A DNA stretch of 64,000 bases from Picochlorum sp. 'celeri' (GCA_010909725.1 JAACMV010000019.1:620001-684000), one strand, 5' to 3'; positions 23,040 through 33,575 are shown, numbered from the stretch's first letter. Numbers and translations are program-made. The notes: generated by a model not told the origin, from the sequence alone.

Positions 23040-25010
23040 TTATGGTTCATCCTTGATGGAAAAGTCCTCTTGCTCAGTCTTCACCTCTTCTTTCGGTTCC
23101 TCTTGCTTTGCTTCGGTCTGCCCAGCGTTATATGCGGCCATTTCCTTGGCATATCGTTCCTTATCTTCGTTGGCCATAGCTTCATATGGAGCCTTGTCTG
23201 CGTCACTCAGCTCTTTCCACATCTCTCCAATCCTTTTGGCAACATCGGTAAATGCAATATCAGGGTTGTCTTCCTTGACTTTCTCCCTCACGCTGTTTGA
23301 GAAGCACATAAACGCAGATAATGCCTTCTTGGGTGCATTTTTATCCTTCTTTTTGCGCTTCTTCTTGCCACCCTCTCCCTCTGACACTGGCTTGCTGCGC
23401 TTTGGTTTGGTCTCGGGAACAACATCTGGTGCTCCCTCTTCATCAGACAGAACACTATCGTCACCATCACTCTCACTTTCTGAAGCCTCAAAGTCTTCGT
23501 CTGGCTCCTCGTATTCATCTTCATCACTCTCTTGTGCATCAATTGCCGCAAGAGCAGGATCGATGCCAACCATGCCTTCTCCATAGGGGCTTGGAGCTGA
23601 TGGACCATTCTGCACCTCTTTCAGATTTTCGACTCTGAGATCCTTGGCCTGAATCCATTCGAACAAGTTGGTCCATTCTGATCGAGGAATACTTCGGAAT
23701 AAGTATTGCTGCTCCCGTACATCATCAGCAACACCTTTCATCTTTATCAGAAGATCAAACGTCTTGGCAGCAGATATACCTGTTGTCTGCCTCATAAACT
23801 CCACGCTTCGAATATCGTCGTATGGAATCAACATGGGTGGCTTCAACAGGTAAAAGAATGCTCTTTCCAAAGGATACAAATGACCATCGTCGTTCTTGTA
23901 CGAGCAGCGAACTGCATGCCCTTCGCCTGTTGCATCCCTGAATGCACCAGTGCGTGTCAGTTTGGCTCCAGACAGACCCCTCAGAGTCTTGGCAAACACA
24001 TCCGGGGAAGGACCAGTCATTTCTTTCGTCAACTTGGCTCCTTTATCGTTCAATTTCTTCAAAGATTCTTCGCTCAATTGCAAATCTATGGTCATTTCTT
24101 CATCATTATGGAACTGACACAGGACCATGGGGTATGTTGTTTGTCCTTTTCTTAATGGTGGATCCAACGCCACTGCCACAATAGTCTGCGGTGCATTTGC
24201 TCGAGGCAAGATGAAAATACGCAATATAGAGCTGTACTGCACTCTGAAATCGTGTGCCTGACCCAACAAGTGAAAACTTGATGGATACATCTCCACATCA
24301 AATCTGCCTCTTGGAAGCTGCACACCAACAGAGTCAAACGATGCGATGATATCACCTGCCCCAACATCCATCGTGTACGATTTCAAAACATCATAAAACT
24401 TTTTACTAGCAGGCAACTCTTCACCATCCTTTTCAGCCTTGCCAAAATCTTCACATGCCTTGGGCACATAGAAGGACAATCCAGCCAAGGCATCATCATT
24501 ACGATCCACAGATTGATCATCCACTGGAAGCTGAACAGTTACTTCTTCACGCCCATGCTGCGCTTGCAACACATCTGACAGAGGGACGACAAAAACAGGC
24601 ATGTCCCCATTCTTAAAAATGACATTCGCCCCTTGCATCTCAATAGAGCCCCAGTTGGCGCCTTTGGTCGTTAACTTTGTCTCTTTGGCTTCACCAAGTC
24701 CCATCGTTTGAAGTGCGGCTAGCTTGGATTTTGGAAATCCTATGAAATTCACAGATCCATTGGCATCCTTTCGAATTACCACTAGCACCGTTGATTTCAC
24801 CCCTGTAGAATTTTCGATACGCGGCATCTCTGTCCACATCATACTTTTGATATCGTCAGATGCCACTTCGACCGTCTTACCTCCGCCGCTTCGCTTCCAC
24901 ACGATACCTTTCGAACTAAGTTGTATGCTTCCCTCCATCTGCACATCACGCAAAGAAACATTCAGTCCCAAAATTTCCAGTCTCTCAAGTATAGGGCGAC
25001 ATAAATGCAT
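23040..25010 (-). CDS. SSRP1: FACT complex subunit SSRP1 (Pob3 + HMG box)
   Basis: Single exon, 656 aa. An in-frame TAG sits immediately before the ATG at 25010, so this is the start unless an intron ends exactly there (the TAG could also be an acceptor). Domains: N-terminal Pob3/SSRP1 dimerisation region (SLRDVQMEGSIQLSSKGIVWKR), the tandem PH (SSrecog) domains (RGRFDVEMYPSSFHLLGQAHDFRVQYSSI; DIRSVEFMRQTTG), a long acidic stretch at about 480-530, a Lys-rich segment, and an HMG box at about 557-628 (KNAPKKALSAFMCFSNSVRE). FACT (with Spt16) handles H2A-H2B during transcription and replication. The fused HMG box is the animal and plant arrangement; fungi carry it on a separate protein. Confidence 0.95.
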   Translation of the reverse strand: MHLCRPILERLEILGLNVSLRDVQMEGSIQLSSKGIVWKRSGGGKTVEVASDDIKSMMWTEMPRIENSTGVKSTVLVVIRKDANGSVNFIGFPKSKLAALQTMGLGEAKETKLTTKGANWGSIEMQGANVIFKNGDMPVFVVPLSDVLQAQHGREEVTVQLPVDDQSVDRNDDALAGLSFYVPKACEDFGKAEKDGEELPASKKFYDVLKSYTMDVGAGDIIASFDSVGVQLPRGRFDVEMYPSSFHLLGQAHDFRVQYSSILRIFILPRANAPQTIVAVALDPPLRKGQTTYPMVLCQFHNDEEMTIDLQLSEESLKKLNDKGAKLTKEMTGPSPDVFAKTLRGLSGAKLTRTGAFRDATGEGHAVRCSYKNDDGHLYPLERAFFYLLKPPMLIPYDDIRSVEFMRQTTGISAAKTFDLLIKMKGVADDVREQQYLFRSIPRSEWTNLFEWIQAKDLRVENLKEVQNGPSAPSPYGEGMVGIDPALAAIDAQESDEDEYEEPDEDFEASESESDGDDSVLSDEEGAPDVVPETKPKRSKPVSEGEGGKKKRKKKDKNAPKKALSAFMCFSNSVREKVKEDNPDIAFTDVAKRIGEMWKELSDADKAPYEAMANEDKERYAKEMAAYNAGQTEAKQEEPKEEVKTEQEDFSIKDEP

Positions 25011-25936
25011 CTATAGGATTGAAATCCACCCATCTACTGCTGATTCAGCACCAGCGGCACTGGAAAACGAACAACGACGCACCACGCCACCTCGGGTCCC
25101 CATGGCCACGCCAGTTAGGACCTCAGAACGCTCCGTCTCCACCATATTTCTTTTTATATGTAAATATAGTATGAAAAATAATAAACGCTGCTAGCACACG
25201 TTGAGTGTATCCAATGCACGGAGCTTGAATCACGTCGAGCAGTTCAAATTCCGACGCAGTCTCCCTCAGCGTCCACTCTATCCGGCCACAGGATCACTCG
25301 TAAGTTTATTTATTTTGATTAATAATATCAAAATGTGGACATTCGTGGGAAATATGCATGCCATGATCTCCCATGGTGTATTCAAATTTGAACGACATTG
25401 GACAAAGTAATTCAGTAGCTACTGCCTCTATAGAGGCAACTTCTTCCCTGTCTTTGTTTTCATTCAAATGGTAAAGAAGCGATTAGGAGGGCTGGTATCT
25501 TGAATCATGGTATATAAAACCCTTCAGTATCGTTTGTGGGGGAAATAGCAGTAGCATTTTTCTTCTCTAGGCAACTCTATCAAGCCGTTCACTCAGCAAC
25601 AGAATTGAGAGGAGTCTCCAAGTCACAGTTTCACATCTGCTTTACATTGGCATCTCTCATTTCAATAAAAATTTCATGAATTTATGGAGACATTTTAAAA
25701 GATATGATATCCTGTGCTGAGGCATATTGTCTCAGTTGCATGATGTACTCGTTGGCATTCATGCAGGCATGGTGGATGCCATGGTGTTCGCTTATTGGTT
25801 CATCATCTCACCTTCTTCATGTGGTCGCATATGAAGACGAACTACAGACAGGCACAGTTGAATTCACTCTTTGAAAGAAGAAGAAACGACAAAGAAGAAG
25901 CACTCTGTGCTCTCATTTCCGAGTGCGTGTTTCTTC
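25011..25936. other. Intergenic: SSRP1 promoter side and 3' flank of HA-repeat gene A
   Basis: No gene supported. A clear TATA-type box (GGTATATAAAACCC) lies at about 25508-25521 with no obvious coding frame downstream. From about 25645 on, the sequence is the 3' flank of duplicated unit A and matches about 26960-27125 closely. Confidence 0.5.
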
Positions 25937-26660
25937 TTATCTCCAGCCGAGTGGACCGGACCACGTCCATCCTGGAAATGATTCCAGTTTCCGAACGTCT
26001 ACTTTGGATAGATGACCGTGGTTGGGTTTTGCGTACTCTGTACGCTGCTTTTCTATCCAGGAGGCTAGCGAATTCAGCTCGTCAATATTAAAATTACCAG
26101 ACCATGTCCACCTACGAAACTTTTGGAGCTTTTGAATATGCCATGTGGAGAGGCGCCCATGATTTGTCGATGCATACTCGAGCATTTGTCGATTAACCCA
26201 CATACCGAAGGACAGGTCCATGCGACGAATGGCGAGATACTCCTTGCAACCATCTGTCCAGTCCCATCCTTCCTTGGACTCCAGCCTCATTATGGTGTCA
26301 GCGCTTAGATTTCCATGATTTGGTTTCGCATACTCTGCACAAGCGCTCTTCACCAGGTTTCTTGATTTCGCTTCTTGCAATTCCATCTCGTTTTCGAGTT
26401 GGACAAGCCGATCCGCGACGCTCGAGATCAGGTATGGGGTAGAACCGTGCCGGAGCCCAGTGTTATGATGGAATTTTGTTATGCTTTTATCCAAAATATC
26501 AGAACTCATATTGAAAAGTTGTAATATATTCAATATATATAAAACTGTTTATGGTGATTCGAGACGCAAACGCGACGTAACTACCATGCAACAAATTCAA
26601 ACCGGGACGGATCAATTCGGGAACCCGAATGAGTACGAGCACATGCATCCTGCATGAGGT
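25645..26660. repeat. Tandem duplication, unit A (HA-repeat gene with flanks)
   Basis: This roughly 1-kb block recurs at about 26960-28085. The similarity covers the non-coding 3' flank (shared GTTGCATGATRTAYTC... and GCATTCATGCAGGCATGGTG), the gene and the 5' flank (shared AACGCGACGTAACTACCATG and ACCGGGACGGATCAATTCGG). Flank conservation as high as that of the coding part points to a recent duplication. Edges are approximate. Confidence 0.85.
25937..26509 (-). CDS. Helicase-associated (HA) repeat protein, copy A
   Basis: 190 aa from the Met at 26509 (a longer frame begins at 26533). After about 55 N-terminal residues come three repeats built on Y-A-x2-NHG-x-LS-x5-I-x-[KR]-L-x4-W-x-W: AEYAKPNHGNLSADTIMRLE, LEYASTNHGRLSTWHIQKLQ and TEYAKPNHGHLSKVDVRKLE, each ending in a G/R-WxW motif. 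This matches the helicase-associated domain (Pfam HA), a Trp-rich helical module that is abundant in some algae and bacteria and is thought to bind nucleic acid. No helicase core is present. It is paralogous to the next gene. An AT-rich TATATATA stretch lies about 20-30 bp upstream of the ATG. Confidence 0.8.
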   Translation of the reverse strand: MSSDILDKSITKFHHNTGLRHGSTPYLISSVADRLVQLENEMELQEAKSRNLVKSACAEYAKPNHGNLSADTIMRLESKEGWDWTDGCKEYLAIRRMDLSFGMWVNRQMLEYASTNHGRLSTWHIQKLQKFRRWTWSGNFNIDELNSLASWIEKQRTEYAKPNHGHLSKVDVRKLESFPGWTWSGPLGWR

Positions 26661-26959
26661 GGCTTTGGCAGCAACGTTCTGATTGATACAGTCATATTCA
26701 AAGAGCAGATGGTATTCTCCCTGCCGATACTGTAATTAAATGCTAACTTGAAGAACTATATACCACGCGAACAACCATGCATCTGGTCAATCAATGGACT
26801 GCATTTCTGAAGAAAACAAGGATGCACCGTCATTGCTGTGCACTGGCCACGGACACTACTGGACTTCCTCCAAAGCACGCTTTGTCTTTCTTGAAAGCCA
26901 ATGTTTTCACTCAGGTATTGTTTCCAAAGCCTCCTCCAATTGAAATACTCTGTAAACAG

Positions 26960-28085
26960 TGTGACATCTGATTTACATTGGCATGTTTCATTTCATTACA
27001 AAGTTCATGCATTCATGAAGACATTCAAAAAAATATAAAATATCTTGTATTGAGGCAGATTGTCTCAGTTGCATGATATATTCTTTGGCATTCATGCAGG
27101 CATGGTGGATGCCATGGTGTTCTCTTCTTCGTTCATCATCTCACCGCCACAGTGGTGGAATCTTCATTGCACTTCTCTCTCTCTCTCTCTGAAATATATA
27201 TATATGTATATCTATACTCTTCAGATGGTCGCATATGAAGACGAAATGCATACAGAAACAGTTGAATTCACTTTTTGAAACAAGAAGAAACGACAAATAA
27301 CAAGAACTCTGTGCTCTCATTTCTGAGTGCGTGTTGCTTCTTCTCTCCAGCAGAGTGGACCGCTCCATGTCCATCCTGGGAATGATTCCAGTTTCCGAAC
27401 GTCTACTTTGGATAGATGACCGTGGTTGGGTTTTGCGTACTCTCGACGCTGCTTTTCTATCCAGGAGCCCATCAAATTAATCTCGGAAAGTCTAAAATTA
27501 CCAGACCATCTCCACCCACGAAGCTTTTGGAGCTTTTGAATATGCCATGCGGAGAGGCGGCCATGATTTGTCGATGCATACTCGAGTCTCTGTAGAATAA
27601 TCCACGTGCCGAGGGCCAAATACTTGCGACGGTCGGCCAGATATTCCTTGCCACCATCTGTCCAGTCCCATCCTTCCTCGGACTCCAGCCGCACTATGGT
27701 CTCAGCGTTTAGGTTCCCATGATTTGGTTTCGCATACTCTGCACAGACCTTCTTCACCATGGCGATTGCTTGCGCTTCTACGAATGCCACCTTGTTTCCA
27801 AGTTTGAAAAGCTGATCCGCGACACTCGAGCGCAGGTATGAGGTAGAATCTTGCCATCGCATAAAGTCATGAAGGTTTATGCTCATGCTTTTATCCAAAA
27901 TAACATCAATCAAAATAGCATCACTCATATTGAAAACTTGATAAATATATAATACTGTTTATGGCGATCCGAGGCACAAACGCGACGTAACTACCATGCA
28001 ACAAATTCAAACCGGGACGGATCAATTCGGGATCCCGAATTATTGCGAGCACACGTACATGCACCATCATGATCATGCATGAGGG
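26960..28085. repeat. Tandem duplication, unit B
   Basis: Second unit of the HA-repeat gene duplication. Compared with unit A it has an extra block of about 75 bp at about 27140-27224 containing a CT run (about 27173-27190) and an AT run (about 27194-27205), so the 3' flank has diverged by microsatellite insertion. Confidence 0.85.
27317..27928 (-). CDS. Helicase-associated (HA) repeat protein, copy B
   Basis: 203 aa. Same architecture as copy A, with three HA repeats (AEYAKPNHGNLNAETIVRLE, LEYASTNHGRLSAWHIQKLQ, REYAKPNHGHLSKVDVRKLE). The N-terminal segment is the most divergent part, and the C-terminus is longer (REEATRTQK). Both copies are free of stops and frameshifts, which suggests both are, or recently were, functional. 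Function unknown; nucleic-acid binding is inferred from the domain. Confidence 0.8.
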   Translation of the reverse strand: MSDAILIDVILDKSMSINLHDFMRWQDSTSYLRSSVADQLFKLGNKVAFVEAQAIAMVKKVCAEYAKPNHGNLNAETIVRLESEEGWDWTDGGKEYLADRRKYLALGTWIILQRLEYASTNHGRLSAWHIQKLQKLRGWRWSGNFRLSEINLMGSWIEKQRREYAKPNHGHLSKVDVRKLESFPGWTWSGPLCWREEATRTQK

Positions 28086-28585
28086 GAAAACTCTTCTAGA
28101 TTGATTATACTATAAAGGCACCCCAGTAGTAGCATTAATGGTGCTTGAAAATCTCAAAGGAAGCATAGGATGCTGGCTCTCTCCTGCCTGGGTGATCAGC
28201 ATGACATTCTGTTGCGCAAAACAGAGCTCTGTTTGACACAGGTGACGTGTCCCATTCAACAGATTTGAGTCTCGAGTCGATGGAGACATGTGACAGAAAT
28301 ACAGCCCCACCTTGGAACAAATATTTCAAACTATTTATTTAAAATTCATCAGGGATTCTTGAATTGAGGAGATTGTATCAAGGCTAGAGGACAGCGTGAG
28401 ACGAAGCGCATGCCATTTGTGTTGTTGCATGCTTTGCTTTGTTCGGTTCTTCAACGCTCACCAATCACTGTGAACGATATCAATTGATATATATTTCTAA
28501 ACGATATATAAATCAAAGAGAAGTGAGATTCTGCCCCGAGGTTGGCACGAGAAAAAGACTGGTTTTGACTCGCGAGAAGAACGCT
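27929..28585. other. Intergenic between HA gene B and OGFOD1-like gene
   Basis: The left part is the 5' flank of unit B. From 28086 to 28585 nothing is recognised. A TATA-like ACTATAAAGG lies at about 28109. The 5' UTR of the dioxygenase gene should end here. Confidence 0.5.
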
Positions 28586-30244
28586 ATGATGGATGCGACG
28601 CATGTGATGCGTCAAGGGATATTTGATAGGAATTCAGACGAGTACAAGAGTATGAAAGACGCCTATGGCCAGAGTGAGCCATACCCACATTGCATCATTA
28701 AAGACTTTTGTGATGATGCTATTCTGAGAAGGGTTCGGGAGGAAATTATTGAGAATTTTGATGCTACGTACAAGGAGACTGATCTGTTCAAAATGTTGCA
28801 GACAGTGGATCTTGCGAATTTAAATGCATTGGATGATGAAAAGAAAAAGAAGATTCCCAATTTGCTGGCGTTGCGGGATGCGATATATTCCAAGGAGTTT
28901 CGAGAGTTTGTGTCAGAGATTACAGGGTGTGGTGAGTTGTCGGATACGACAGATTGCGCGTGTAATATTCATCCTGTAGGTGGTCATCTGCTGTGTCATG
29001 ATGATGTGATTGGGGATCGGCGTGTGTCGTATATTATTTACCTGACAGATCCTGATAAAGGTTGGAGTGAGGAGGATGGGGGAGCATTGGAGCTGTACCC
29101 AGAGGATCCAGAGGCACCCCAGGTGCCGTATCCTATTCCGACAGCTACAGCGTTACCTATTTGGAATACTATGGCAATGTTTAAAGTGCAGCCGGGGAAG
29201 AGTTTTCATTCGATTCAGGAAGTCATGACGAATGAAAAGCCACGGATGAGTCTTCAGGGCTGGTTTCATGGGCCATTGCCAGATAAGGAGGAGAATGCGG
29301 CGTTGCCTACACTGCAAATGCTTCAATCGCGTGGGGGAGGTGATAACGGAAATTCTGTTGAAGAGTATAATGAATTCATGTCCGTGTCTGGAACTGAACG
29401 TGTGGTTGGAGATGATGAGCCGTATACCATTTCTGCCCAGGATGCCGAGTATTTAAAGCAGTGGATCAATCCCATGTACTTGGATGGAAGGGGAACCGCA
29501 AAGATACAGGAAAAGTTTGCTAGTGATGGGTCAATTCATTTAATAAATATTTTGAATGAGGAAACTGCGGAAAAAGTGCAGAGAGATATGCTACAGATAG
29601 ATGCAGAAGATGGTGTTGGTCATGGGAAGAGGCCTGCCTATGATGCCGGGATGAAGGATGGTTGGACATTGCGAGGGCCAGCGCATATGCAACGTTACCT
29701 AGAGTTCACTGGGGATTCATCAACACAGGAATCCACGCATAGGCGGTTAGGAAGTACAATGAGAGAGCTCTGTGATAAGGTTATATGTAGTGTTCCGTTT
29801 GCCAACCTGATCCGCAGCTTCACTACATTGACCATGGATGGGGTGAACCGTAGAGAAATACGACGATTTCGACCAGGATTAGATTATACAGTTGCTCATT
29901 ATGGTATCTTGACCAAAGATCCTCGTCTTGATGTTGTGTTGACCTTTGTTGATGAAGCATCCATGGACGAATCGTCCTGGGCTGATGGAGAGTGCGGCGG
30001 TTTTGAAGCATATTTGCTTGCAGATGAAGAAGAGGATGGTCCAGCTGAAGTGTATCGACAAGCCCAGGATGACGAGTCTGGTGTTCTGAATATCTCTGCA
30101 GCCTTTAACGCCATCAGCATTGTTCTGCGCGACGAAGGACTCATGAGATTTGTCAAATATGTCGCCTCTAGCGCTCCTGGCAGCAGGTGGGATGTTAGTG
30201 TAGAGTGTGTGCCGCAGGATGATAGCGACGACGAGGAAGAATAA
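28586..30244 (+). CDS. OGFOD1: Tpa1/OGFOD1-type prolyl hydroxylase (Fe(II)/2-oxoglutarate)
   Basis: 552 aa from ATGATGGATG at 28586; the frame is open for about 49 codons further upstream. Two domains as in yeast Tpa1 and human OGFOD1. The catalytic N-terminal double-stranded beta-helix carries the iron ligands His and Asp in LLCHDDV (about 138/140), His in KSFHSIQEV (about 208) and the 2-oxoglutarate Arg in KPRMSLQGWFHGP (about 220). A degenerate C-terminal domain (about 340-540) is followed by an acidic tail (DDSDDEEE). OGFOD1 hydroxylates ribosomal protein uS12 (Rps23) at a proline of the decoding centre, affecting translation accuracy. Intronless. Identity is good at the family level; substrate is from family knowledge. 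Confidence 0.9.
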   Translation: MMDATHVMRQGIFDRNSDEYKSMKDAYGQSEPYPHCIIKDFCDDAILRRVREEIIENFDATYKETDLFKMLQTVDLANLNALDDEKKKKIPNLLALRDAIYSKEFREFVSEITGCGELSDTTDCACNIHPVGGHLLCHDDVIGDRRVSYIIYLTDPDKGWSEEDGGALELYPEDPEAPQVPYPIPTATALPIWNTMAMFKVQPGKSFHSIQEVMTNEKPRMSLQGWFHGPLPDKEENAALPTLQMLQSRGGGDNGNSVEEYNEFMSVSGTERVVGDDEPYTISAQDAEYLKQWINPMYLDGRGTAKIQEKFASDGSIHLINILNEETAEKVQRDMLQIDAEDGVGHGKRPAYDAGMKDGWTLRGPAHMQRYLEFTGDSSTQESTHRRLGSTMRELCDKVICSVPFANLIRSFTTLTMDGVNRREIRRFRPGLDYTVAHYGILTKDPRLDVVLTFVDEASMDESSWADGECGGFEAYLLADEEEDGPAEVYRQAQDDESGVLNISAAFNAISIVLRDEGLMRFVKYVASSAPGSRWDVSVECVPQDDSDDEEE

Positions 30245-30364
30245 TAATAGTCCTGCTGGAATTTTATATTGTACTTCAATATCTACCTTGTTACTCGAAG
30301 AAGAGTACGAAATAAAATGAAATGAATTAAAAAAATCAATGACACACGCTCCAACAATGCCTCT

Positions 30365-32332
30365 TCACCAGACGTCCTTGAGATACCGACCCTGATCGGC
30401 CATCTTTTTCACAATCGCCTCCGCCTGATTTCCAGAGCACCCTTCTTCCTTCTCCACAATATGATGAAGCACACGATTCACATCCTTTGCCATATGCTTT
30501 CCATCACCGCAAAGATACAAGTACCCAGGGTTCTCTTTATTGCTCAACAGTGACCACAGATGACTTCCATCCTTTTCAATATGGTGCTGCACATAATCCT
30601 TGGCTTTTCCCTCCCTACTAAATGCTAATTCCAGCTTTGATAGTGTCCCATCTTCTACAGCTGATTTCATCTCTTCTTCATAGATGAAATCATGGTCTCT
30701 ATGCCGACACCCAAAGTACAACAACATTTCTGCTGAGGTAGAATCCGCTCGTCTATCCTGAATAAATCCTCTAAATGGAGCAAAACCTGTCCCCGGACCA
30801 ACCATGATCACGGGCGCATTCCTATTCTGAGGTAACTTGAAGGAAGAACTCCTCAAAAACACTGGAATCTTCTGTCCCACCCGTACACGTGCAAGCCACG
30901 TCGATGCCACACCATTGTGAACCCTTCCAGTAGGCATGACGTCCCTAACTACAGCACATGTAATGTGCACTGACGTTGGATGCACTTTTGGCGAAGACGA
31001 TATCGAGTAGTACCTGGGCTGCAATCGAGGAGATATTGAGCCAAAGAAGGCACCGATCGTCGGCTTCGCGGAAGGAAAGTCCTCCAACACCTCCAAAAGG
31101 CTCCTCTTTGGCACATGCACATATGCATCATATTCTGCCACTCCATCCACACTACACAGCATCACCAGCCGTTCCCGCTCCTTTGCATCCGTCGCAAACG
31201 CAGACAACATCTTTAAAGCAGCTTTACTCGGAGACGACAAGAGATCGGCAAAATGAGTTAATGCAAACTCTAGGGTCATGGCACCTGGAATGAAGACCTC
31301 TCCCAAATCCTCAAACCTATCATCCTTGGTCATACTGAAACAGAAATCGAGAGGCTTTCCTAACAACTCGGCAGCTTTCTTCACAACATCTTTTGAATTT
31401 TCAGGATACACGCCAATATGATCGCCAGCCTCATATCCAGCTTGTGATCCAGATATATCAACCTCCACGTGTACACAGGACCTATCTGATGCATCACCAT
31501 GCAACTCTTTGACACACGTCACCTCTGCCAAATACGGCGAATGCACATTATCTCCCCGTCCATTAATAATTTTATTCACAGAAGACGCCGGCGCATCCAT
31601 AATCTTCTGTATAGAATACGCAGGAACCGACTCTGCTGTCACCTGTGCCGTCACCCCTGCCTCAAACAACTCTGAATCCTTCAATGCCTCAAAGAACTTG
31701 GCAGACCACTCATCAAAATCCCTATCAATATCATCATCATCATCTCCAGTACCCATGGCTAACAATGGTGTCGCCCCCAACTCTGACATACACTTGTGCA
31801 CAGTCTTTCCCATGGAACAAAAATGCTCATACTGCCTGTTTCCCAAGGCAAACACAGCAAAAGACACACCATCCAACGGAAGCTCTGCATAATCCACTTT
31901 ACCAGACTCTTCCACCAGGTAATCATGTAAATCCACAGCATTATCCGTCGGCTCCCCATCGCCATACGTTGCAACCAGAAAAATCACCAGCGTCTCTTTA
32001 CTCAACCTCTCCTGAGCTTTATACTGCTCCGCATCAACCACATGAAACGCCGTCGTCGACCCATACGCACTCTCTAATTGAGATTTAAGAGTCTTTGCAA
32101 ATTTCTCAGCCGTACCAGTCTGCGTTCCAAACACGAGCGTACACTGATCCCTTCCGTCTTCTTCTTCTTCTTCCTGTGCCTCAACCTCCTTGGCTTGAAG
32201 AGCCACTGCCACCGTTCCTTTCTTCTTTTTTGTCAATTCATTCATCAATAAAGCACATAATACACATAATCCTAACAGCGCTGTTCCAAATATGGACGCA
32301 GGCCCTTGGAAAAGCTGTATGACCGCTTGCAT
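30365..32332 (-). CDS. POR: NADPH-cytochrome P450 reductase
   Basis: 655 aa, single exon, typical length. An N-terminal membrane anchor (about residues 12-30, TALLGLCVLCALLM) is followed by an acidic/Lys linker, the FMN flavodoxin domain (TLVFGTQTGTAEKFAKTL, then VATYGDGEPTDNA and FAVFALGNRQYEHF), the connecting domain, and the FAD/NADPH domain (RYYSISSSP, GVASTWLARV, MVGPGTGFAPFRGF, YFGCRHRDHDFIYEEE, YLCGDGKHMAKDV). The C-terminal residue is Trp, which in this family stacks on FAD. The enzyme passes electrons from NADPH to microsomal P450s and other ER haem proteins. Confidence 0.96.
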   Translation of the reverse strand: MQAVIQLFQGPASIFGTALLGLCVLCALLMNELTKKKKGTVAVALQAKEVEAQEEEEEDGRDQCTLVFGTQTGTAEKFAKTLKSQLESAYGSTTAFHVVDAEQYKAQERLSKETLVIFLVATYGDGEPTDNAVDLHDYLVEESGKVDYAELPLDGVSFAVFALGNRQYEHFCSMGKTVHKCMSELGATPLLAMGTGDDDDDIDRDFDEWSAKFFEALKDSELFEAGVTAQVTAESVPAYSIQKIMDAPASSVNKIINGRGDNVHSPYLAEVTCVKELHGDASDRSCVHVEVDISGSQAGYEAGDHIGVYPENSKDVVKKAAELLGKPLDFCFSMTKDDRFEDLGEVFIPGAMTLEFALTHFADLLSSPSKAALKMLSAFATDAKERERLVMLCSVDGVAEYDAYVHVPKRSLLEVLEDFPSAKPTIGAFFGSISPRLQPRYYSISSSPKVHPTSVHITCAVVRDVMPTGRVHNGVASTWLARVRVGQKIPVFLRSSSFKLPQNRNAPVIMVGPGTGFAPFRGFIQDRRADSTSAEMLLYFGCRHRDHDFIYEEEMKSAVEDGTLSKLELAFSREGKAKDYVQHHIEKDGSHLWSLLSNKENPGYLYLCGDGKHMAKDVNRVLHHIVEKEEGCSGNQAEAIVKKMADQGRYLKDVW

Positions 32333-32411
32333 CGACCGACTGGTTGTCTATTCTACCACAAAAGAATCAAATATTCAATGCATGCACATGAAATTATTTT
32401 TACATGATTTT

Positions 32412-33107
32412 TTAATGCGTAGGAGGGATGTGTGAATGGACCCAATCTGCCAGTTTCTGCCGAAAGTCGAGCATCATGCGACTGTTCAAATCTTGAAACC
32501 TGCTGGTGACTGCCGAATGCTGCAAGAGCAGCACACTGGCACCTGCGTCGTCCTCATCGGTTCCCACCAAGGATGATGGCATGTTCTCTGATACGAGCCT
32601 TGCAGCAGTTGCTAAACAGAATAATCCACAATCATATGAGTTGCCTTGTTGTGCAGTACACTCGTTCACAGAGCTGATGCGCATGCCCATGACGTGCGCA
32701 ATAATATCTTTCAAGCGCATCGCTATACGAGCATTCATTCCTGGTATACTGTCATAGTGCGTACAGGTTTGGGTACGGCGATCAACGACCATGGCTGACC
32801 AATGGGTGCCCCCCATGGCAACCTCCATGTTGGTACTGTTATTTATGGCAAAAAATATGGTTGATCTGGAGGATACATCCATCGAGTCCATGATGCTTGC
32901 GGCCACTTCTTGTCCTCCATGGAGTACGAGAAACGTCGTTGAAGGAGGCACGAAGAGGATATCTGGAGGGGCATGAACTTCATGTTGCAAATACAAGAGG
33001 TAGAGTTCTATGCACTGATCATTCAGCCATTGCCCTGGTTGCAGGCATTCTACATCGCATGCTCGAATCACAAGGTCGTGATAGCTGAATAGTTTCTTAT
33101 CATCCAT
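32412..33107 (-). CDS. SENP8: NEDP1/SENP8-type deneddylase (Ulp1 cysteine protease)
   Basis: 231 aa, single exon, close to human SENP8 (212). The first residues (LFSYHDLVIRACDVECLQP-x-QWLND) match the NEDP1 start rather than larger Ulp1/SENP proteins, and there is no N-terminal regulatory extension. Catalytic set: His102 in GGTHWS, Asp119 in HYDS, Gln154 in QQGNSYDCG and Cys160. The IFFAINNSTN stretch also follows NEDP1. It removes NEDD8 from conjugates and processes its precursor. A Ulp1-like activity on SUMO is less likely. Confidence 0.93.
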   Translation of the reverse strand: MDDKKLFSYHDLVIRACDVECLQPGQWLNDQCIELYLLYLQHEVHAPPDILFVPPSTTFLVLHGGQEVAASIMDSMDVSSRSTIFFAINNSTNMEVAMGGTHWSAMVVDRRTQTCTHYDSIPGMNARIAMRLKDIIAHVMGMRISSVNECTAQQGNSYDCGLFCLATAARLVSENMPSSLVGTDEDDAGASVLLLQHSAVTSRFQDLNSRMMLDFRQKLADWVHSHIPPTH

Positions 33108-33575
33108 CGTCTATGGGTGTATATGTCACACCAGGTATTCTACATCATCACCACACTACTTGGGAAAAATAAGAGAAGTTCTTCTTCTTGTAGCTAGAAC
33201 AAGGATGCTGCTCCCTCGTGATTCTGCCAAACCATCTAGATTGCTTTCACTATGTACTGTTTTTAATAGAGATTTCTTGCTTATATACCATTGCGTGATT
33301 TTCAGAGAAAAAGAGAGAGTGTGTGTCGTTGCAGCATGCAGGTGAAGATTTTTTAAAGTGCCATATAGAGAGACAGATCTCTAGAGATCTCTGGAAATCA
33401 CACAGACTGCTTCTTGCAGGAGGATTCGTGTCCGGTCAATGCGTTGTATCGATGGGGTACTAGTATTCGACTCGGACTTGATTGCCTCAAGTCCTAGTCA
33501 AATCATTCTCTCTTGATTGATTGACTCATCACATAGATGTAATATAACTATAGATAGGAAGCATTCGATTGATCG
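33108..33575. other. Intergenic, divergent promoters
   Basis: Lies between the divergent NEDP1 and small membrane-protein genes. Contains a 16-bp perfect palindrome AGATCTCTAGAGATCT at 33375-33390. No coding region seen. Confidence 0.5.

Noticed and set aside
23053..23586. 177-aa plus-strand frame opposite SSRP1
   Set aside because: Ser-rich reverse complement of the SSRP1 acidic and HMG region.
25508..25521. TATA-like box as the promoter of an unseen gene
   Set aside because: No coding frame, splice pattern or RNA-gene structure follows; kept only as a note.
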